Positions 49,149 through 58,519 of a stretch of DNA of 64,000 bases are shown one piece after another; the stretch's first letter is position 1, and every line of letters starts with the position of its first letter. The stretch is from Bermanella sp044597725. GTDB lineage: Bacteria; Pseudomonadota; Gammaproteobacteria; Pseudomonadales; Oceanobacteraceae. The position numbers and the translations under genes are program-made. The DNA lies in assembly GCF_044597725.1 (NCBI RefSeq), contig NZ_CP139003.1:1-64000 (forward strand), written 5' to 3'. The notes beneath the pieces were generated by a model. The model was given only the letters and a program-made list of their open reading frames with translations, did not search any database and had not been told where the DNA came from.

Positions 49149-51131
49149 TTAGAACGTTACTTTCAGGTTTAAGCTAACATTATCGCGGTCGGCTGTTACG
49201 TTGTAGTCACCGCCATCAAACATATTATACGAAATACCACCGCTATAACGGTTTAGGTACAAGAAGTCTAAACCTAAACTCGCTTGGATTCGTCCATCAA
49301 CAAACTGGCTGCCTGGCTCAGGGCCATTGTTAACGTCATAGCCTAATGCAAGCTTGGGGTATAAGTTTGCGCCAAAGAAGGCATTGCTATAGTCAAGCGC
49401 TGCGCGTACTCGGATACCGGCAGAGGTTTTATCTACATACCCGTCGTTAGTACAGTTTGCAGGCGTTTCATTGGAACCACCAGCACCATCGGTGCCATTG
49501 GTACCATCGGTACTTCCCGCAGTTGTTGGACCCTCGCTTATGTCATTGGCATCACATGTATAGTACTGTCCTTCGGCGTTGCCCGAGAATATAGGATCAA
49601 AAGAACCAACACCGTAAACGCCAGAGCGTCCGTAGCGTGCTTCATCAGTGCTACGAAGATCAGGTATATGCGTAGCACCTATCTCGGTTGCGATAGTAAG
49701 GCGAGAAGCACCCATTACTTGGTCGATAAATTTAACGAATGTCATTTGTGCTTGAACAACATCGTATAAATCATAACCCGCAAATGCATTACCCGCTAGC
49801 GCAGCCTTTGCTGCAGCAACATCCCCTGGGTTGTTAACATCAAGGTCTGCGCCTGGAATGGTTTCATCGTAACGCTGTTTAAACATTTTACTGCTTGGCA
49901 CAAGGTTACCTGCTAGCAAAAGCTCCAAAGAGTTATGCTGAATAGGGCGATCTTGAGTCAGACTCACTTCACCACCAATAGACCAACCAGTACTGGTGGT
50001 TCTATTGAAGCTGATACCGCTTAGCTGAATATCTTCAGGGAACTGTATTTGATAGCTTGGGAACGCAGCTGCTGGGTTACTACTATTAGTGACCTTATTG
50101 TCATCCTTTATTGGATTTGCTGCTTTACCCGAGATGAGTGGTACACGACTATGGATATTCATGTGATATAGGCCAAATTCAGTATCACCTAACGCCTCTG
50201 AATACCAACGCAAAGCCAAACCATACTGCCCTTCATCACTTGGGTCAGCATCTGGCATACGCTCGGCTATTGGCGCAATACGCGCTCCGGGCGCTGTATT
50301 ATTAGCTAACTCGGCTTCACGTAACGCCAAATAGTTTTTTTCACCAGCAGGCCCACCCAAAACCACAGGGCCGCAACCGTCGGCTACGAAGTCAGCAGTT
50401 GAAAAGAAGGTACCACAAGGGTCGATACGAGTTTTTTCCCACTCCAATTGGTAAAATGCTTCCAAGGTAATGTCGTAGGTTAAACCAATGGATGCATAAG
50501 CAAGGTTTACTGGTAGTAGAACTTCTTTTACCGCTACACCAGGTTTACGCGCCGCAGATGCATCGATTGGGTTAATGGAGTTTATGCCACCTTGAATAAA
50601 GGTACTTTCACCCCAGCTTAGTACTTGACGACCAAGACGCGCCGATACAGGCATGTTACCGATATCAAAATTAGACCAAACATAAGCGTCTAATAAATCA
50701 TAACCTTGACCCGCTGCATCTTTGGTTGCATCTGTATATTCCTTCCATGCTGGATCAGCGTCCATAATGGCAGAATCATAAAATGCTTTACCTCGGAAAA
50801 AGGCACCAAACTGATTGCCATAACTAAGATCTAAATCTACGTTTGCTTTTAATACGTTTGTGTAGATATCTCCTTTTTCATAATTAAGATTGCCATCGTC
50901 AAAATTATAAGTAGAACCGTATGCATTAGGTACTAAATCGTCAGTACCGTGTTTAGCGATAACTGACGGGTGTGGATCTTCTGTACGAAAAGCAAAACCG
51001 TAACTAATTGATGTCCCTACCTGCACATCGACCCCACCTACATTTGTTTGCAGAGCATGGGCACTGCCTGCAGATATCGCTACTGCAAGAGGCAGTAGCT
51101 TAAAACCAATGGATTTTTTTATTTTTGTCAT
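49149..51131 (-). CDS. DUF1302 family outer-membrane beta-barrel protein
   Basis: 660 residues with a signal peptide (about 1-25, ending AHA). The mature part has amphipathic strands and ends in an aromatic residue (LKVTF), as outer-membrane barrels do. Typical family strings: ARLGRQVLSWGESTF and GGINSINPIDASAARKPG. ATG at 51131 has GGAGGA four bases upstream and is preferred to TTG at 51143. It lies between lipase and DUF1329 in one operon. A channel for lipids or other hydrophobic compounds is inferred from neighbours. Confidence 0.9.
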   Translation of the reverse strand: MTKIKKSIGFKLLPLAVAISAGSAHALQTNVGGVDVQVGTSISYGFAFRTEDPHPSVIAKHGTDDLVPNAYGSTYNFDDGNLNYEKGDIYTNVLKANVDLDLSYGNQFGAFFRGKAFYDSAIMDADPAWKEYTDATKDAAGQGYDLLDAYVWSNFDIGNMPVSARLGRQVLSWGESTFIQGGINSINPIDASAARKPGVAVKEVLLPVNLAYASIGLTYDITLEAFYQLEWEKTRIDPCGTFFSTADFVADGCGPVVLGGPAGEKNYLALREAELANNTAPGARIAPIAERMPDADPSDEGQYGLALRWYSEALGDTEFGLYHMNIHSRVPLISGKAANPIKDDNKVTNSSNPAAAFPSYQIQFPEDIQLSGISFNRTTSTGWSIGGEVSLTQDRPIQHNSLELLLAGNLVPSSKMFKQRYDETIPGADLDVNNPGDVAAAKAALAGNAFAGYDLYDVVQAQMTFVKFIDQVMGASRLTIATEIGATHIPDLRSTDEARYGRSGVYGVGSFDPIFSGNAEGQYYTCDANDISEGPTTAGSTDGTNGTDGAGGSNETPANCTNDGYVDKTSAGIRVRAALDYSNAFFGANLYPKLALGYDVNNGPEPGSQFVDGRIQASLGLDFLYLNRYSGGISYNMFDGGDYNVTADRDNVSLNLKVTF

Positions 51132-51185
51132 ACTATCCTCCAAACCTAGCCTCTTGTTTAAGGCTAGGCTGCGTTATATTAGTTA

Positions 51186-53894
51186 TTACTCTGCGCTTGG
51201 AACCACAACGTTTGTATCATTTACATCCAGTGAAACACCATCACTAGCAATGAAGCTTCTAAGCTGAACCATCATCTCATTAAATACAGTCGTCGGGCTG
51301 CCCGCCTCGCCATCATTTGATATGCCCGCAAATGAGCTATGAACACCATTATTAAAACGAACAAGCGCCTTAACTGGGTCTGTTCCTGTTATATCAGCCG
51401 ATGTTCCGCTTAGTTCTAATGCAGCAGCAAGAGGCTCTGTCCCCGCTAAAGGAGCTGGAAGGGCTGGTTCAAGACGATTTTCGACTGCATCAACAGGAAC
51501 CGTTTGATCTGACGGATTATCGTTATTACCAGCAATTTCAAACGCTAAAACTGGCGTATTGGTTGCGTTGAATTTTTCAACAAAGTTCAATGGATCTGCA
51601 GAGTCAACAGTTGCTTGAAACAAATTAAGAGTGAGTTCATATAAGCTCGAACCTTGACTCAAATCCAATTCAGCTTCAGAACCCAGAGCGGCCAAACCGG
51701 GAATCACTAAGCTAGTACCGATATTAGAGTTTTCTAACAATTTAGTAACCTGCCCACCACCATTAGCAAGAGTTGCTGTGGTGACTTTGGGTAGTGTCAA
51801 GTTACACGTTGTGCATCCATTACTATAGGCCTCCGAACCTATTGTATTATTAACAGCAACAAAACCAGTACCTAGGATTGCACCGAGTGAATGACCAACA
51901 AAATGAACCTTACTTACATCAAAGTCAGTGCCTGCATTCTCATCTGTAAAATCCATGAATTCTAGAGAAGCGTTTAAGTTCATCATATCCATAATGGCTT
52001 GACGCATATTGTCGCGAGTGCCTTGGAAGCTAAGCAACTGAATAAACAGTGAGCCCGATTGATCATCCGTTCCGGTCATAGCAGCAGGCTCAAGCGTTTC
52101 TGGATTGATTGTCAAACCAAAGTGACGCTGATCAGATTGACTTTCGGCACTCAACAGAGCAAGAAGTCCAGCATCATCTTCATTAGTTAAACCATGCATG
52201 GGTAGATCAATCGCCACAGTTGCATAGCATGGATTCGCTGCAAACATTTGCGCAGCGACGCCAAATGAAGAACTGCGGTTAGATGTAATACCATGCTGGA
52301 AAATGACAGGAGTGTAATCACCGCCACAGGCAGTAGAATATACAACGCTTACTGGAATTTCCAAAAAGCCTTGCGGTTTTGCAATTGGAAAAAGACGAGT
52401 AACATTGGTAGAAGGTGGTGTAAATTTAGCTTGATTCTCTGAACTAACCCCAGCGCCATCAAGAACATCACCTAAATCTGCTTCTAAACTATTATCCGCA
52501 TCCCACTTATTAAGAACAAACGCCGCGGTAGCAGGACTCAAGCCTAGATTAGGAATCCCACCATAATAGGGCACTTTAATTGTGCCATTGGCCACTTTAC
52601 CTGTTCCACCTGTTGCCGGCACACCCAATAAAGTATCTAAATTCAGTGCATCACCTGCACCGTCATCACCAGCTTCATCAATAGTAGAAGAGAAATCAGA
52701 CAGGCGTGGAGCAGGTGATGGGATTGCGTTATGAATAGATACAATACCACCAATTGTCTGCTGCTGCTCACCTGCATTATCACCAAGATTAGGTAAAATT
52801 CCAGCAAAATCAGGATCGGTAAATATGGCTCCAACAGCAGCGGTAACACCAGCAGCATCAAGATTACCGGAAGTATCTCGCTGAGCATCAACATGCTCCT
52901 CTACGATGTACCGAAATTGAGACGGTAAAGTAATATTAAATGCTTCACCACTACCCGGCACCGCACCTTCAACAAAGTTTGCAGGTGCAGCCATAGAATC
53001 TAGAACGGCTGTTGTGCCGCCAGTGGTCATACTAAATGAGAATACAATATCACTATCTTCATAGTCATAAGGGACACCCGGCGCGGCAAAGAATCCAGAC
53101 GCTAATGCCTCATATCCGTTAATAGCGCCCTGCAATGCTGCCTGCTGAGCCAGGCTTGGATCAGTAAAGACATCACCATTAGTGCTTAAGAGCTTATACG
53201 TTGGTGAACCTGTTACGCTAAGCCCGCTGGTATCCTTAATGCCATTGGTCAATACAATTACATAACGTGTTGCAGGTTTTAATGGCTCGGTTGGCGATAT
53301 CCGAAGTACATTCCCTGCACCAAATGCCGGATCGGTTTCATTCTCTGCATTGGCAAGGGTAATAACAGATGCATCTATAGGGGCAAGCCCTACTGGTGAT
53401 GGAGTGGCCTCAGATAATAAAGGGTCTTCTCCACCATAACTAAGTTCTAACAAGAACACTGTCGCATCTGCACCAGAACCAATAACACTGTCTGGATCTA
53501 TCGGTGCACTGAAAGGAATGTCCATTTGGGCAGTAGTACTAAACCCATCTAAATCAGCAGCAGCACTAAAGATTGGATTGTACCCTTCGTCTGCTAATCC
53601 TGGATTACCTTGCGCCAAAGGAATAGTACCATCAGTGCCATCCTCGTCGGGATCACCTTGGAATAATAAATCAAGCGTTACTGGGGCCTGCCTCAAGCCA
53701 GTAGGCAATTCTTTTGCTGGATTAAATACCGGATAGACGCTGCCAAGGTTGTTAGCCTCATTATACTCTGGCGTACCGATTTCAAGCGGCGTTGTGTTGA
53801 CTTTATCATTGCCTGTCGTGCTGCTGATATCACAGCCGCTGATACCTGCGACGGATGCCGCGACAGCGAGACTTATTAGGGATTTTTTAAGCAT
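51186..53894 (-). CDS. VolA/Pla-1-type extracellular lipase lipoprotein
   Basis: 902-residue lipoprotein of the VolA (surface lysophospholipase) group. A lipobox (VAGISGC, cysteine 21) marks acylation. The N-terminal domain (about 60-330) matches the bacterial virulence factor lipase N-terminal family. The catalytic serine is in VHFVGHSLGA (near 668), with an acidic candidate in GNNDNPSDQ (near 787) and a histidine in NGVHSSFAG (near 854). Expected to release fatty acids outside the cell from phospholipids. It leads the operon; a PsrA-like palindrome lies about 150 bases upstream. Several T/D-rich low-complexity stretches suggest an extended surface chain. Confidence 0.9.
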   Translation of the reverse strand: MLKKSLISLAVAASVAGISGCDISSTTGNDKVNTTPLEIGTPEYNEANNLGSVYPVFNPAKELPTGLRQAPVTLDLLFQGDPDEDGTDGTIPLAQGNPGLADEGYNPIFSAAADLDGFSTTAQMDIPFSAPIDPDSVIGSGADATVFLLELSYGGEDPLLSEATPSPVGLAPIDASVITLANAENETDPAFGAGNVLRISPTEPLKPATRYVIVLTNGIKDTSGLSVTGSPTYKLLSTNGDVFTDPSLAQQAALQGAINGYEALASGFFAAPGVPYDYEDSDIVFSFSMTTGGTTAVLDSMAAPANFVEGAVPGSGEAFNITLPSQFRYIVEEHVDAQRDTSGNLDAAGVTAAVGAIFTDPDFAGILPNLGDNAGEQQQTIGGIVSIHNAIPSPAPRLSDFSSTIDEAGDDGAGDALNLDTLLGVPATGGTGKVANGTIKVPYYGGIPNLGLSPATAAFVLNKWDADNSLEADLGDVLDGAGVSSENQAKFTPPSTNVTRLFPIAKPQGFLEIPVSVVYSTACGGDYTPVIFQHGITSNRSSSFGVAAQMFAANPCYATVAIDLPMHGLTNEDDAGLLALLSAESQSDQRHFGLTINPETLEPAAMTGTDDQSGSLFIQLLSFQGTRDNMRQAIMDMMNLNASLEFMDFTDENAGTDFDVSKVHFVGHSLGAILGTGFVAVNNTIGSEAYSNGCTTCNLTLPKVTTATLANGGGQVTKLLENSNIGTSLVIPGLAALGSEAELDLSQGSSLYELTLNLFQATVDSADPLNFVEKFNATNTPVLAFEIAGNNDNPSDQTVPVDAVENRLEPALPAPLAGTEPLAAALELSGTSADITGTDPVKALVRFNNGVHSSFAGISNDGEAGSPTTVFNEMMVQLRSFIASDGVSLDVNDTNVVVPSAE

Positions 53895-54227
53895 AGGAGT
53901 GGTTCCCCTTTGTTTTTATGATTCTTTTAACTGCTTGGGTTTAGCAGAGTTTAGACCTTCCCCGACTATAGCCAAGGCCCGCCTGAGAGAGATCACTCTA
54001 AAGTATGATTAGCCGCCTCATATGTGGGTTTCCGGCTAATTAATTTCAAACAAGTGTTTGAATGAAATACGTTTGTACCAATATTAGAGTTATCACACTA
54101 ATAGCGTCTCAATATGATGTGAGCGCTTCAATAGATCAAGTGATTCTTATCTATCTTGCTGTATGAATACTGATAATAGGCGGGGTTTGTCTAATATTGA
54201 GAGCGATATGAAATTGAAACTTTGTTT
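53895..54227. promoter_or_regulatory. lipase operon promoter region
   Basis: 333 bases between the lipase start and the first repeat copy. AGGAG precedes the lipase ATG. It contains the PsrA-like palindrome at 54045-54062 and the motif shared with the fadL promoter at 54065-54080. No convincing sigma-70 pair was found by eye. Confidence 0.5.
54045..54062 (-). promoter_or_regulatory. PsrA-type operator candidate
   Basis: TTCAAACA-AG-TGTTTGAA is a perfect palindrome with 8-bp arms. It contains CAAAC-N4-GTTTG, an exact fit to the published Pseudomonas PsrA consensus G/C-AAAC-N2-4-GTTT-G/C. PsrA is a TetR-type repressor released by long-chain fatty acids. The position, about 150 bases before the lipase start, fits an operon needed when lipids are present. 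Confidence 0.5.
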
Positions 54228-54258
54228 GCGGGGGTCGCTTAAGCTCCGGCCGCACTAC
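54228..54258 (+). repeat. dispersed GGGGGTCGC repeat, copy 2
   Basis: 31-bp copy in forward orientation with GGCC type (CTCCGGCCGCACTAC). It is followed by a partial composite core (TTATTTTGATGAATCAAAAG... up to about 54300) also found at 59479. Confidence 0.85.
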
Positions 54259-54301
54259 TTATTTTGATGAATCAAAAGATTGCGATTTTCGAGCCCCCAT
54301 T

Positions 54302-54332
54302 GCGGGGGTCGCTTAGACTCCGACCGCACTAC
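54302..54332 (+). repeat. dispersed GGGGGTCGC repeat, copy 3
   Basis: 31-bp forward copy with GACC type (CTCCGACCGCACTAC), 43 bases after copy 2. Confidence 0.85.
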
Positions 54333-54371
54333 GTGAGGTTTTGGAAAGCATGCAGATTTATAAACCCCGTT

Positions 54372-54401
54372 GTGGGGGTCGCTTGGGCTCCGACCGCATT
54401 A
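54372..54401 (+). repeat. dispersed GGGGGTCGC repeat, copy 4
   Basis: Third tandem forward copy, slightly degenerate at both ends (GTGGGGG... and ...GCATTA), 39 bases after copy 3. The three copies occupy 54228-54401, directly before the pirin gene. Confidence 0.8.
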
Positions 54402-54474
54402 AAGATGTAACAGGCTATAGTTAGTGTATTAAATTCGCTACTCTTTACTTATTAAACCAAATAAGGAGCAACCC

Positions 54475-55356
54475 ATGGCGCGCATTCTTCATGGTGTTAA
54501 AAAAGATCTTGACGGTTTTAGTGTGACCCGCATTTTGCCCCATATGGACAAGAAGATGGTGGGGCCGTTTATTTTTATCGATCACATGGGGCCTGCTCAT
54601 TTTCCGCCTGGAGACGGTGTTGATGTGCGCCCTCACCCGCATATTGGTTTGGCAACCATTACCTATTTATTTGAAGGAGCGATCTTACATCGTGATTCCT
54701 TAGGTAATAATTTAGAAATCGTTCCCGGCGATGTAAATTGGATGACGGCAGGGAAAGGCATTGTTCATAGTGAGCGTGAAACCCTTGAAGTGAAGGCCGC
54801 GCAACATAGCTTAGATGGTTTACAGTGCTGGGTTGCGCTGCCAGAAGATAAGGCCGAGATAGAACCGAGTTTTCATCATATTAAAAAAGCTGAGTTGCCT
54901 CACTTTATGCAAGACGGTGTATTAATGCGTTTAATTGTGGGTGATGCTTATGGCAAAAGTGCTCGCATTAAAACCTACAGTGACATGTTCTATTTAGATG
55001 TACTAGCGAAAGCCGAGCGAACTATCTCGCGCCCCGATGCCGAATGCTGGCAAACCAGTGAGTGCGCTGTTTATGTCTGCTCTGGTGAAATTAGTATTAA
55101 AGGTGAGCGCTATACCCGTGGTGATTTTATTTTATTAGACGAAGAAGAGGATATTACCGCAGAAACCAATAGTCGCTTTATGCTATTAGGTGGCAAGCAC
55201 TGGCCGGAAACGCCGCGCATGTTTTGGAATTTTGTATCGTTTAGTCAAGAGCGTATTGAGCTTGCCAAAACCCAATGGCGCGAACATAAGTTTCCACCAA
55301 TACCTAGCGACGATGATGAATTTACAGCTATCCCCGAAAAAGCCAAAGTTCGCTAA
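54475..55356 (+). CDS. pirin family protein
   Basis: 293-residue bicupin. The N-terminal cupin has the metal-binding set: HPHIGLATITYLFEG with its two histidines (about 57-59) and IVHSE with histidine and glutamate (about 101-103). Pirins are iron-dependent; some bacterial ones are quercetinases and others modulate transcription or metabolic enzymes. AAGGAG precedes the ATG. The stop codon overlaps the start of the next gene by one base (TAATG), so the pair is coupled in translation. Confidence 0.94.
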   Translation: MARILHGVKKDLDGFSVTRILPHMDKKMVGPFIFIDHMGPAHFPPGDGVDVRPHPHIGLATITYLFEGAILHRDSLGNNLEIVPGDVNWMTAGKGIVHSERETLEVKAAQHSLDGLQCWVALPEDKAEIEPSFHHIKKAELPHFMQDGVLMRLIVGDAYGKSARIKTYSDMFYLDVLAKAERTISRPDAECWQTSECAVYVCSGEISIKGERYTRGDFILLDEEEDITAETNSRFMLLGGKHWPETPRMFWNFVSFSQERIELAKTQWREHKFPPIPSDDDEFTAIPEKAKVR

Positions 55357-56087
55357 TGCTGGATGATATCGTATTTTGGTTACTCGCCATTTTTGGTGTG
55401 ATACTAACAGGTATTTCAAAATCGGGCTTTGCAGGTGGTGCGGGTGTGGTAGCAGTGCCACTGTTGGCGCTATGGATTCCACTAGAGCAAGCCATTAGCA
55501 TTTTATTGCCTGTTCTTATTGCTATGGATGCTCAAGCCGTCAGACTTTATTGGCGCCATGTAAACTGGCCAATTTTAAAACGTTTATTACCCGCTGCAAT
55601 TATTGGAATAGCCCTTGCCGGATGGTTTTTAACACGCTTACCTAGCAACATACTGCTAATTATACTGGCCTGTATTAGTATTATATTTGCGTTATGGCAA
55701 CCGCTTTTACGCTTTATTACACATTTAAGAGGACAAGGCTTTTTTTGGGGATGCTTGTCTGGCATAAGCAGCACTTTACTCCATGCTGGCGGCCCGCCCA
55801 TTAATGCTTATTTAATGAGTTTGGCTTTACCAAAACTACAATGGCTTGCTGTTACCTGTGTCTTTTTCGCCGTTATGAATTGGGTGAAAGTCATTCCATA
55901 TAGCCTTGGGGGATTATGGCGTTGGGACTGGTTACTACTAAGTATTTTATTGCTCCCTATTGCTTACGTGGGTATTGCATTAGGGCACCGTATTCAATCG
56001 GTTTTGAGTGAAGCTTTATTTATGCAGATATGTCGAACATTGCTATTTGTTTCGGGTGTTGGGTTATTGTTGAAAGCCTACCTATAA
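55356..56087 (+). CDS. TauE/SafE family anion exporter
   Basis: 243-residue inner-membrane protein with seven to eight helices. The two-copy motif of the family is seen: GISKSGFAGGAGVVAVPLLAL (first half) and the GCLSGISSTLLHAGGPPINAYLM segment (second half). The family exports sulfite, sulfoacetate or similar anions; the substrate is not known here. Coupled to pirin through a one-base overlap. Confidence 0.93.
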   Translation: MLDDIVFWLLAIFGVILTGISKSGFAGGAGVVAVPLLALWIPLEQAISILLPVLIAMDAQAVRLYWRHVNWPILKRLLPAAIIGIALAGWFLTRLPSNILLIILACISIIFALWQPLLRFITHLRGQGFFWGCLSGISSTLLHAGGPPINAYLMSLALPKLQWLAVTCVFFAVMNWVKVIPYSLGGLWRWDWLLLSILLLPIAYVGIALGHRIQSVLSEALFMQICRTLLFVSGVGLLLKAYL

Positions 56088-56102
56088 TTTAAAACCCACA
56101 TT

Positions 56103-56134
56103 GTAGTGCGGCCGGAGCCGTAGGCGACCCCCGC
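56103..56134 (-). repeat. dispersed GGGGGTCGC repeat, copy 5
   Basis: 32-bp reverse copy (GTAGTGCGGCCGGAGCCGTAGG...), 15 bases after the TauE/SafE stop. With copies 2-4 in the other direction it brackets the pirin pair. Confidence 0.85.
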
Positions 56135-56257
56135 AATTTAGCGGCAGCGTTCCAATGTGTTTATTTCTTCCGTAGTAAATTCACTTGGCACTTTGACATA
56201 ACCACCAAAAATACTGTGATTGGAATACGCACCAAAAGATACCCTAATCATTGAATA

Positions 56258-56938
56258 TTAATTTGATAGAAAATCTATTTTAAAGTAATCCCACCTTAAC
56301 TTTGAAAACTCTAATAAAAGTGGATGCTTTCCTATAAACTCGCTTTCAGAATCATAACCGCCCCATCCTAACTTATTTTTAGTTGCTTCAATATCTTTCC
56401 AATCAGACTCATATATTTGTTCGGATATTCTCAAACCGCGAAGAGTTGATTTACTTTCTCCCTCCAACATGATCAGTTTCATTCTATTTGGGGAGAGATC
56501 CCCAGTACATTTCAGATCATAAAGAAAGGTAAACTCAGGCTGCCCATTACCATTTAAGTCTGTCACAGTAAATGATCTATCCAAGAACTTCGCCCCACCA
56601 TCTAAGGTACACTCGAGAACAAAGTCTTTAACTTCTCGAATAAGCATAATCTCGTCACTTTTTAATTCATATACACTGACAAAAAGATAATAACTTTTTC
56701 CTGATTTTGGATTATGCTCAATTAACTGCCTAAAATATATTTCATATTCTCGATCCGCTTTTACATTGTACTTGGCTACAATGCTATCTTGGCTATCTAT
56801 AAATAGGTTTGACTTTGTTTTAGTTGATAATTCGAAACCACCATTAAACCTATGATTAAAATCCAACAATTGATCACTGAGCGTGACAGATGAAATCATC
56901 AAAAAATAAATAAAACTAACTTTCTTTAGAGCCTTCAT
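56258..56938 (-). CDS. exported protein, possible immunity protein
   Basis: 226-residue protein with a signal peptide (about 1-21). The mature part has TVTDLNGNGQPEFTFLYDL, an Asp/Asn-rich calcium-loop-like segment, and resembles the family annotated M949_RS01915 (surface polysaccharide biosynthesis-named) seen beside some secreted lysozyme-type effectors. That naming is poorly grounded. It lies 63 bases after the small exported protein, same strand, and is AT-rich compared with the flanking housekeeping genes. Periplasmic location is supported by the signal; the role is inferred only. Confidence 0.6.
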   Translation of the reverse strand: MKALKKVSFIYFLMISSVTLSDQLLDFNHRFNGGFELSTKTKSNLFIDSQDSIVAKYNVKADREYEIYFRQLIEHNPKSGKSYYLFVSVYELKSDEIMLIREVKDFVLECTLDGGAKFLDRSFTVTDLNGNGQPEFTFLYDLKCTGDLSPNRMKLIMLEGESKSTLRGLRISEQIYESDWKDIEATKNKLGWGGYDSESEFIGKHPLLLEFSKLRWDYFKIDFLSN

Positions 56939-57001
56939 TATTACCTATCAAAAATCATTTAAAATAAGAGCGTGAACTTTAAGTTTCATAAATAGAAAAA
57001 A

Positions 57002-57421
57002 CTATCGTTTGCAAAGTCTTAACTCATTATGTCTCATAAAGTCGCTATACACCTCAATTTTTTCACCAGATATAGCAGTAAACCCATACCATTCTAGTGT
57101 TGCTTTTTTCTTGTTGATGTATTTAAATCTCCCTATAGGCTTCTCTTTATTAATACTACTCCAAGCAATACCTCTCCCTCCAGGACCCAAGTCTGCTATT
57201 TTGTCAAAATAGATATTAATGCCCTCTTCATCATGACTCTTATAATTTACATATATATAAACATGAGAGGCCTCAAGCATAATAATTGGACGACTTTCAC
57301 TAACATAGATACTAGACCAATTACGCTCACAGTTTTCCTTCCAAACTCCATTAATAACAGGTTCGGAATATACAGAAGAACTAAAAATAAATAGAAAACA
57401 AATCCGTAATGTAAAATTCAC
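57002..57421 (-). CDS. small exported protein, possible lysozyme immunity protein
   Basis: 139 residues. GTG start at 57421 overlaps the lysozyme stop by four bases (GTGA), as is common in effector-immunity pairs. A signal peptide (about 1-19, ending VYS) leads to a small beta-rich mature domain with two cysteines (KENCERNW and LRLCKR). No family recognised. Neutralising the upstream lysozyme in the periplasm is a reasonable hypothesis from position and export signal, unproven. Codon usage is AT-rich. Confidence 0.6.
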   Translation of the reverse strand: MNFTLRICFLFIFSSSVYSEPVINGVWKENCERNWSSIYVSESRPIIMLEASHVYIYVNYKSHDEEGINIYFDKIADLGPGGRGIAWSSINKEKPIGRFKYINKKKATLEWYGFTAISGEKIEVYSDFMRHNELRLCKR

Positions 57422-58274
57422 GTTAAAAACTCCCTTAAAACTCCGTAGTCAATTTTCAAGTCAGACACATGAAAGGTTTCATCTTTTAGGTATTGATTAT
57501 AATAACTCATTGCTTCACTCATTGTTTTATTGGGCTGCCCATAACGACCAAGAGGGAGACTTGCCCATACCCAACTAGCAAAAATTATCGCGTTTTCAAT
57601 CCTGTCATCAAGAACCAGATTTAAAATACTAATTGCTTCGCCAGTATCAGTATCTTTAAATTCCGAGGAGTCTCGACTACGCAATAGCAGAATACCCGCC
57701 TTATCTTGCGATAGTGGAGAGAAATCAGAGATCTCATGACGTTCAGCATAGCTTCTAGTTATTATCCACAACCAAGTTTTATGCAAGACTTGATAAGCAC
57801 CAGCCGCCGTAGAACTTATCCTCCTCCGTTCATTGTAATATTTGGATGCACACTATAATCCCGACCAAAATCTTTGATAAAGGATTTATGAGTAAATAAT
57901 GTTTCGTATCCAATATCGCCTACAGCTCCCTCACCAACACGTATCATCCTTAAAAATGCTCGCACCCGATATTCTGCTTCAGTGAAGTCTACCTGCCATC
58001 CATTAACCAGCGCTTCATCAAGCGCCAACAACGTCTCTTTACAAACACTGGTGTCTACTTTTAATTTCGATATTGGATGAACCTCTGCTCGATTATCAAA
58101 GTTTTTTTTGTGGAACTTTTGAAAATACTTAACAGCTAAATGGACATTACGAAGTTTGTCTTTGGGACGAACCGCATCGTTAAGGGCTTGTATGGTACGG
58201 ATCGCTTTCATGGGTACTTCGATGTAATGCAAATCGTAGTACGTAAGATCCATGGGTTCTTTAAGTATGATCAT
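57418..58274 (-). pseudogene. lambda-type lysozyme (GH104-like), frameshifted
   Basis: Two adjacent minus-strand frames make one lysozyme. 58274-57816 starts after AAGGACG, has a peptidoglycan-binding-like N-terminus (LAVKYFQKFHKK ... ETLLALDEAL), then RVGEGAVGDIGYETLF and RDYSVHPNITMNGGG, then stops. Frame two continues ISSTAAGAYQVLHKTW, DFSPLSQDKAGILLL and WASLPLGRYGQPNKT. Both halves follow lambda endolysin R in order (SEG, YSDHP, TGAGRYQLL, DFSPKSQD, WASLPGAGYGQ), so one base has been lost near the GGAGGAGGA run at 57819-57827. The corrected protein would be about 285 residues, without signal peptide. The catalytic glutamate candidate is in VGEGAV. Sequencing error or programmed shift cannot be excluded. 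Confidence 0.75.
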
Positions 58275-58519
58275 GTTCGTCCTTGAATCATTGAGTTATT
58301 TTTAATCAACTCAGATACTACCCTATTTATGTTGAATATGGCCATTGGGGTTATGTGTGTTTGCTCACGTTTTTTATTTGGGGGGGTCGCCTACGCTCCG
58401 GCCGAAATAAGAAGAGCGTAATACTTATTCATTATACTAATCATTATTCTTTGATGTTAAATTATAGACTTTTAGTGACTTTGAAAAATATTCTATAAAG
58501 CTAAATATACGGAGCCGTA
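58275..58519. other. intergenic region between divergent modules
   Basis: 245 bases. Holds repeat copy 6 at 58380-58404 and A/T-rich sequence that must contain the promoters for the lysozyme (minus) and the next small operon (plus). No gene seen. Confidence 0.5.
58380..58404 (+). repeat. dispersed GGGGGTCGC repeat, copy 6 (truncated)
   Basis: Forward copy with a truncated right end (GGGGGTCGCCTACGCTCCGG, then CCGAAATAAG instead of CCGCACTAC). It separates the two small-gene modules. Confidence 0.75.

Noticed and set aside
54228..54401. Three spaced repeats as a CRISPR array
   Set aside because: Repeats vary between copies, spacers are of similar but non-random content (they share the composite core), no cas genes are present and copies are dispersed elsewhere in both orientations.
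57816..57830. Programmed -1 frameshift in the lysozyme
   Set aside because: No classical X-XXY-YYZ slippery heptamer or downstream pseudoknot is evident; a simple base loss is more likely, though not proven.
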